From: Bacteroidales bacterium UBA3696
GTDB taxonomy: Bacteria; Bacteroidota; Bacteroidia; Bacteroidales; Paludibacteraceae
Length of the DNA: 21,029 nucleotides
Direction: 5' to 3'
Assembly: GCA_002372135.1 (NCBI GenBank)
Contig: DFIN01000005.1
Coordinates: 1-21,029 of the forward strand
In this document: piece after piece, positions 17,315-21,029 of the stretch
Position numbering within the stretch: the stretch's first letter is position 1
How the letters are laid out: each line of letters opens with the position of its first letter
Made by a program: the position numbers and the translations under genes
Notes under the pieces: model-generated
The model's input: only the letters and a program-made list of their open reading frames with translations
Told to the model about the DNA's origin: nothing
The model's database searches: none

Positions 17315-18174
17315 ACATACTCGCCTCTATATTGCTGGTAATCCATAGTTTTGCTCTGTGGGGCGACTTAGGGGTACACTTTGAGCCGTTAGATGCCACA
17401 TCCTCCCAATGGCGACAGACCTTACAGCCTTTGGGTGGAGCCGGTACAGATATCGGACTGGGCTACCGAATGAATCAAAATGGCTTTTTGTGGCAAACCG
17501 GTGTACAAGTCGGCTATCGCTATTCAGCCATCAAAGCACCTGATTTTCAAGAAACATACCCTATGTGGGACACGGAGATGCAGCCGATGGAGATGTATTT
17601 TGATTTTACATCTATTCACGAACAACACCAATGCCTGCATGCCCAACTTTCACTCCTTTTCGGCTACGAAACGACACGCGGCTTCTATTTCTTGGCAGGT
17701 CCGCAAGTGGGCTATGCGTTCTACCATTTTTCCAATGTTCACTCACAGGTGACCACACAAGGTCGTTATGACGAGTTTATCGGGTTGGACGGAGCCGGCC
17801 TGTTTACCGATATGCCGGACCACTTTTTTGATACTCAATTACGTACAACCCGAACCACCTACCGCCCTGTACCAACCCTATCACTTTTTTTCGAAATAGG
17901 ATATAATGTTCCTCTTCGTCAGCGACGACGCTCAAAGAATCAATCAGTAAGCATCGCTCTATTTGCTGAATACGGCGGCATATTGACGGGTCATAATACC
18001 ACGTCTATCCCACGCGCCACCTATCCCAATCAGCCCTTGGAAAAGAACTTCTATCCATGGGCTAACCCATTTCTCTTTGAAGATGCTTCTCGCATGGTCG
18101 GCAATCTGTTGGCAGGAGTAAAGATCACCTACTTGCTATCCTCTCCGCCTACCTACAACTGCCATTGCGATTAG
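17311..18174 (+). CDS. Predicted outer-membrane beta-barrel protein, unrecognised family
   Basis: A 287-residue protein with an N-terminal signal-like segment (MNILASILLVIHSFALWG). Many aromatic amphipathic strands follow, for example GFLWQTGVQVGYRYS, HAQLSLLFGYET, FYFLAGPQVGYAFYHF and SIALFAEYGG. This composition is typical of small outer-membrane barrels of Bacteroidota. The last probable strand (LLAGVKITYLL) is followed by about eleven residues containing two Cys (NCHCD) rather than ending on an aromatic residue. Its ATG overlaps the TGA of the 938-residue protein (ATGA), so the two are translationally coupled and may act together as surface protein and membrane partner; that is inference. 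No named family recognised. Confidence 0.75.
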   Translation: MNILASILLVIHSFALWGDLGVHFEPLDATSSQWRQTLQPLGGAGTDIGLGYRMNQNGFLWQTGVQVGYRYSAIKAPDFQETYPMWDTEMQPMEMYFDFTSIHEQHQCLHAQLSLLFGYETTRGFYFLAGPQVGYAFYHFSNVHSQVTTQGRYDEFIGLDGAGLFTDMPDHFFDTQLRTTRTTYRPVPTLSLFFEIGYNVPLRQRRRSKNQSVSIALFAEYGGILTGHNTTSIPRATYPNQPLEKNFYPWANPFLFEDASRMVGNLLAGVKITYLLSSPPTYNCHCD

Positions 18175-18182
18175 CAACTAAA

Positions 18183-18216
18183 AAGAGAGTGCCAGCTTTT
18201 TCTGGCACACTCTCTT
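18183..18216. terminator. Bidirectional terminator between convergent operons
   Basis: An imperfect inverted repeat: AAGAGAG (18183-18189) pairs with CTCTCTT (18210-18216), and TGCCAG (18190-18195) with CTGGCA (18202-18207). The loop is CTTTTT and two bases (18208-18209) bulge. On the minus strand the stem is followed by a T run (from A at 18180-18184), a good end for pnp. On the plus strand the following tract (TTCTTATTATT) is weaker but serves the porU-side genes. Confidence 0.8.
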
Positions 18217-18226
18217 CTTATTATTG

Positions 18227-18250
18227 TGGCTTTCTATATATTGAAAGCCA
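18227..18250. terminator. Second hairpin just past the pnp stop codon
   Basis: TGGCTTTC (18227-18234) and GAAAGCCA (18243-18250) form an 8-bp stem with loop TATATATT. It lies 10 bases beyond the pnp stop and before the main terminator, so it may stabilise or help end the pnp transcript. There is no long T run directly after it on the minus strand. Confidence 0.5.
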
Positions 18251-18260
18251 TACTTTTACC

Positions 18261-20558
18261 TTATCGGCGGCGTTCTAAGCGAGCACCATCTCCTTCAAAG
18301 TCGTGGCTGGCAAACTCGGGACGCGGACCACGACGTTCAGGGCGCGGACCACGGTCACTATGAGGACGCTCACCACGCGGAGGACGCTGAGGACGTTCAG
18401 GCTCTACATAACCTTCCGGCTTCTCTTTCAACGCCTTGGCCGACAAGCGGAACTTACCGGTCTTCTCGTCCACATCCATCAACTTGATGCAAATCTTGTC
18501 GCCTTCATGGATTCCCGTTTCTTCCATCGTCTCGTAGCGTTTCCAGTCAATCTCGCTGATGTGCAGCAGACCTTCCTTGCCCGGCATAAACTCCACGAAA
18601 CAACCATAAGGCATGATCGACTTAACCGTTGCTTCATACGTTTCGCCTACTTCCGGCAATGCCACAATGGCTTTGATTTTAGCCATGGCTGCTGCCATCG
18701 AATCGCCGTTGTTGCTGGCTATCTCCACCTTACCGCCACGGTCATCTTCATCTATCGAAATAACAGCACCTGTCTCGGCTTGAATACCTTGTATGATCTT
18801 ACCACCGGGACCTATGACAGCACCAATCATATCTTTCGGGATATAGAACGTAACAATGCGGGGAGCATGTGGTTTGAGATCAGCACGCGGCTCGGGCATC
18901 GTCTCCATGATCTTGTCAAGAATATACATACGCGCCTGATGAGCCTGCGCAAGAGCGTTCTCAAGAATCTCGTAACTCAATCCGTCCACTTTGATATCCA
19001 TCTGGCAGGCAGTCAGACCGTCACGCGTACCGGTGGTTTTGAAGTCCATATCACCAAGGTGGTCTTCATCGCCTAAGATATCACTCAAAATAGCATAATT
19101 AGTGCCCTTGTTCTCAGAAATCAGTCCCATAGCGATACCGCTGACGGGCTTCTTGATTTTCACACCGGCATCCATCAGTGCCAAGCAACCGGCACACACG
19201 GTAGCCATACTGGACGAACCGTTCGACTCCAAAATATCGGAAACAACGCGAACCACATACGGATAATCCTCCGGCACCATGTTCTTCAACGCACGGCATG
19301 CCAAGTTACCATGCCCAATCTCGCGACGACCTACACCGCGTTGCGCTTTGGCTTCACCGGTAGCAAAAGGTGGGAAGTTATAGTGCAACAAGAAGCGGTC
19401 AGCCCCTTGAATAAGAGCCTCATCCACTATTTTTTCATCGCGGCTGGTACCCAGAGTAACCGTAGCCAGAGCCTGTGTCTCACCACGAGTAAAGATGGCA
19501 CTTCCGTGAGGACCGGGCAGCGGACTCACTTCGCACCAAATAGGACGTATATCAGTCGTCTTTCTGCCATCCAAACGCTTGCCTTCGTCCAACACGGCAC
19601 GACGCATAGCCTCTTTCTCTACGTCATGGTAGTAGCGATCCACCATAGCGGCCACGTCATCCAATTCCACACCGAGAGCCTCGGCACGCTGCTGCATATA
19701 GTCGGCTTTTTCGGTCTTGAAATCTTCACGAATCTGCGAGAACATAGCCTCGCGATGATGTTTATCCGTATCGGCTGAAGTGGCTTGTGCGTAGGCACGT
19801 GCGTAAGAGAAGTCGTGAACGGCTTGACGCAACTCGTCATCGTTCACCTCGTGGCAATACTCACGTTTCACCTCTTTACCATATTCTATCATCATCTCGC
19901 GTTGAGCGCGGCACTGCGGTTTGATAGCCTCGTGAGCGGCTTTGATAGCCTCCAGCATCACGCTCTCCGGCACCTCTTTCATCTCACCTTCAACCATCAT
20001 GATGTTGTCTTCGGTAGCAGCAACCACCAACTCGAGGTCAGCCTGTTCGCACTGTTCAAAGGTAGGGTTGATCACCATCTGACCATTCACACGTGCTACT
20101 CGCACCTCCGAAATAGGACCTTCAAAAGGTATATCGGAGCAAGTCAATGCAGCAGAAGCAGCCAAACCGGCTATCGACTCAGGCATATCAATCCCATCGG
20201 CACTATACATCGTTACGTTGACGAACGTATCAGCATGGTAATTAGCGGGGAAAAGGGGACGTAAAGCACGGTCTATCAGACGTGCAATCAGAATTTCATA
20301 ATCGCTGGCTTTGCCTTCACGGCGCGTAAAACCGCCCGGAAAACGACCGGCACTGGCAAATTTCTCTTTGTACTCCACCGTCAAGGGCATAAAGTCCGTA
20401 CCCGGCATGGCATCTTTGGCACTACATACAGTTGCCAAAATCATCGTGTTTCCCAGTGTTGCCATTACGGCACCGTCGGCTTGCTTAGCCAGTTTACCGG
20501 TCTCTAACGTAATGACACGTCCATCAGGCAACTGAATCTCTTTTCTAACAATGTTCAT
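18261..20558 (-). CDS. pnp: Polyribonucleotide nucleotidyltransferase (PNPase)
   Basis: A phosphorolytic 3'-5' exoribonuclease of RNA turnover, active as a cytoplasmic trimer. The 765 residues contain, in order, a first RNase PH domain, an all-helical linker, the catalytic second RNase PH domain at about 320-550 (with FPPFATGEA and SNGSSSMATVCAG), a KH domain at about 560-620 with GPGG at 583-586, and an S1 domain from about 638 to 708. A basic Arg/Pro-rich tail of about 54 residues (712-765) lengthens it beyond the roughly 711 residues of the E. coli enzyme. The ATG at 20556-20558 gives the normal MNIVRKEI opening. It is transcribed alone, convergent to the porU-side operon, from a promoter at 20643-20674. 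Confidence 0.97.
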   Translation of the reverse strand: MNIVRKEIQLPDGRVITLETGKLAKQADGAVMATLGNTMILATVCSAKDAMPGTDFMPLTVEYKEKFASAGRFPGGFTRREGKASDYEILIARLIDRALRPLFPANYHADTFVNVTMYSADGIDMPESIAGLAASAALTCSDIPFEGPISEVRVARVNGQMVINPTFEQCEQADLELVVAATEDNIMMVEGEMKEVPESVMLEAIKAAHEAIKPQCRAQREMMIEYGKEVKREYCHEVNDDELRQAVHDFSYARAYAQATSADTDKHHREAMFSQIREDFKTEKADYMQQRAEALGVELDDVAAMVDRYYHDVEKEAMRRAVLDEGKRLDGRKTTDIRPIWCEVSPLPGPHGSAIFTRGETQALATVTLGTSRDEKIVDEALIQGADRFLLHYNFPPFATGEAKAQRGVGRREIGHGNLACRALKNMVPEDYPYVVRVVSDILESNGSSSMATVCAGCLALMDAGVKIKKPVSGIAMGLISENKGTNYAILSDILGDEDHLGDMDFKTTGTRDGLTACQMDIKVDGLSYEILENALAQAHQARMYILDKIMETMPEPRADLKPHAPRIVTFYIPKDMIGAVIGPGGKIIQGIQAETGAVISIDEDDRGGKVEIASNNGDSMAAAMAKIKAIVALPEVGETYEATVKSIMPYGCFVEFMPGKEGLLHISEIDWKRYETMEETGIHEGDKICIKLMDVDEKTGKFRLSAKALKEKPEGYVEPERPQRPPRGERPHSDRGPRPERRGPRPEFASHDFEGDGARLERRR

Positions 20559-20591
20559 TGTCGTTTGTTTGTGTTTTGTTGTTCATAATAT

Positions 20592-20611
20592 GAGGTGCCG
20601 CATTGCACCTC
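20592..20611 (-). promoter_or_regulatory. Hairpin in the pnp leader
   Basis: GAGGTGC and GCACCTC form a perfect 7-bp stem with a 6-base loop, about 35 bases upstream of the pnp start codon and inside its predicted 80-base leader. In E. coli, pnp controls itself through a leader stem cut by RNase III. A similar role here is inference; the hairpin itself is seen directly. Confidence 0.55.
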
Positions 20612-20642
20612 GTTCACTTTTTTAGACCATTACAATCCGCCG

Positions 20643-20674
20643 CAAAATTAGACGTTATCATTCATTTGAGCAAA
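20643..20674 (-). promoter_or_regulatory. pnp promoter
   Basis: On the minus strand, TTTG (20671-20674) is followed after 20 bases by TAATTTTG (20643-20650), a full match to the Bacteroidota -33/-7 pattern. It predicts a leader of about 80 bases. Confidence 0.8.
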
Positions 20675-20738
20675 AAAAAGCATATTTCATTGATTTTTCA
20701 GCCGAAATAGACTTTTTTTCAAAAAAAATCAAAATTAT

Positions 20739-20769
20739 TTTGTGGGATTAAAAATACGCAGTACTTTTG
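20739..20769 (+). promoter_or_regulatory. tRNA-Asp promoter
   Basis: TTTG at 20739-20742 is followed after 19 bases by TACTTTTG at 20762-20769. This suggests a precursor with about 60 bases ahead of the tRNA, to be removed by RNase P. The stretch between the pnp and tRNA promoters (20675-20738) is A/T-rich and shows no gene. Confidence 0.75.
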
Positions 20770-20836
20770 CACCCGCTTTTGAGAGAGAAACAAGTGTGAA
20801 GCTCCAGAGAAAGCAACCTAAAAAACATCGCAATTT

Positions 20837-20910
20837 GGTGCGGTAGTTCAGTTGGTTAGAATACCGGCCTGTCACGCCGTAGGTCGCGAGTTCGAGTCTC
20901 GTCCGCACCG
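20837..20910 (+). tRNA. tRNA-Asp (anticodon GTC)
   Basis: A 74-base cloverleaf. The acceptor stem is GGTGCGG with CCGCACC, discriminator G at 20910. The D arm contains AGTTGGTTA, the anticodon loop is CTGTCAC with GTC at 20871-20873, and the T arm is GCGAG-TTCGAGT-CTCGT. The top pair of the anticodon stem (positions 27 and 43) reads C and T, a mismatch. No CCA is encoded; the next bases are CAA, so the CCA end must be added by enzyme. Confidence 0.96.
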
Positions 20911-20911
20911 C

Positions 20912-20954
20912 AATAAGTTGATTATCTAAACGATAATCAACTTATTTCTTTTTC
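20912..20954 (+). terminator. Intrinsic terminator after tRNA-Asp
   Basis: A perfect 15-bp inverted repeat (20912-20926 with 20932-20946), loop TAAAC, followed directly by TCTTTTTCC. It begins one base beyond the tRNA, so it defines a single-gene tRNA transcript. Confidence 0.88.
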
Positions 20955-20960
20955 CTAAAA

Positions 20961-20992
20961 TTTGGTTAGCGGATTTTTTATTCGTACTTTTG
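20961..20992 (+). promoter_or_regulatory. Promoter of the right-edge gene
   Basis: TTTG at 20961-20964 is followed after 20 bases by TACTTTTG at 20985-20992. The start codon at 21013 is only about 14 bases beyond the expected transcript start, so the leader is very short. Confidence 0.78.
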
Positions 20993-21012
20993 CCGCCTCA
21001 ATTCACACCACT

Positions 21013-21029
21013 ATGAAAGACACGTTATT
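21013..21029 (+). CDS. Start of an unidentified gene (cut by window edge)
   Basis: An ATG followed by AAA GAC ACG TTA and two further bases, giving M-K-D-T-L. It sits at the expected distance behind a full promoter, which is the only support. The product cannot be identified from five codons. Confidence 0.5.

Noticed and set aside
18244..18257. 14-mer AAAGCCATACTTTT also present at 7382-7395
   Set aside because: At 7382 it is part of the der promoter; at 18244 it lacks the final G and a -33 element. It looks like a chance match rather than a repeat family.
18303..19076. Plus-strand open frame of 257 codons, and others up to 20535
   Set aside because: These are shadows of pnp, whose full domain set is intact on the minus strand.

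Overview
The window reads as the chromosome of a Bacteroidota bacterium, order Bacteroidales. It carries the type IX secretion (T9SS) genes porU and porV. Its promoters follow the Bacteroidota pattern, TTTG then 19-20 bases then TAnnTTTG. Shine-Dalgarno sequences are essentially absent, and the tRNA gene lacks an encoded CCA end. Gene density is high and all large genes are intact. I see no insertion sequence, prophage, CRISPR array or integron. A species cannot be named from sequence reading alone.

Layout. (1) Bases 1-1724, minus strand: an outer-membrane OmpA-family protein whose 3' end runs off the left edge. It shares a divergent promoter region (1725-1889) with the next operon. (2) Bases 1890-7373, plus strand: a tight run of pta, ackA, a cytoplasmic GH13 alpha-amylase-family enzyme, a UbiA-family prenyltransferase and maf. 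(3) Bases 7421-9291: der, with its own promoter inside the end of maf, then a degenerate fumarylacetoacetase-family protein that starts at TTG. (4) Bases 9317-18174: porU (GTG start), porV, ispF, a 938-residue secreted multidomain protein and a predicted outer-membrane beta-barrel. A bidirectional terminator follows. (5) Bases 18261-20558, minus strand: pnp, with a hairpin in its leader. (6) Bases 20837-20910: tRNA-Asp with its own promoter and a strong terminator, then the first five codons of another gene with its own promoter at the right edge.

How the genes work together. pta and ackA convert acetyl-CoA to acetate with ATP gain; the amylase next to them suggests coupling to intracellular alpha-glucan breakdown, which is inference. 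porU and porV encode the outer-membrane attachment complex of T9SS: PorV shuttles cargo and PorU cleaves the C-terminal sorting domain. The neighbouring fumarylacetoacetase-like gene and ispF match the arrangement I recall around PG0025-PG0028 in Porphyromonas gingivalis. Downstream of ispF, the large repeat protein ends in a T9SS-like sorting motif and overlaps by four bases the start of a barrel-like gene. This pair is the least understood and most interesting part of the window. Two further points deserve checking: the apparent loss of the metal-binding glutamates in the fumarylacetoacetase-like protein, and a G9 run inside the amylase gene.
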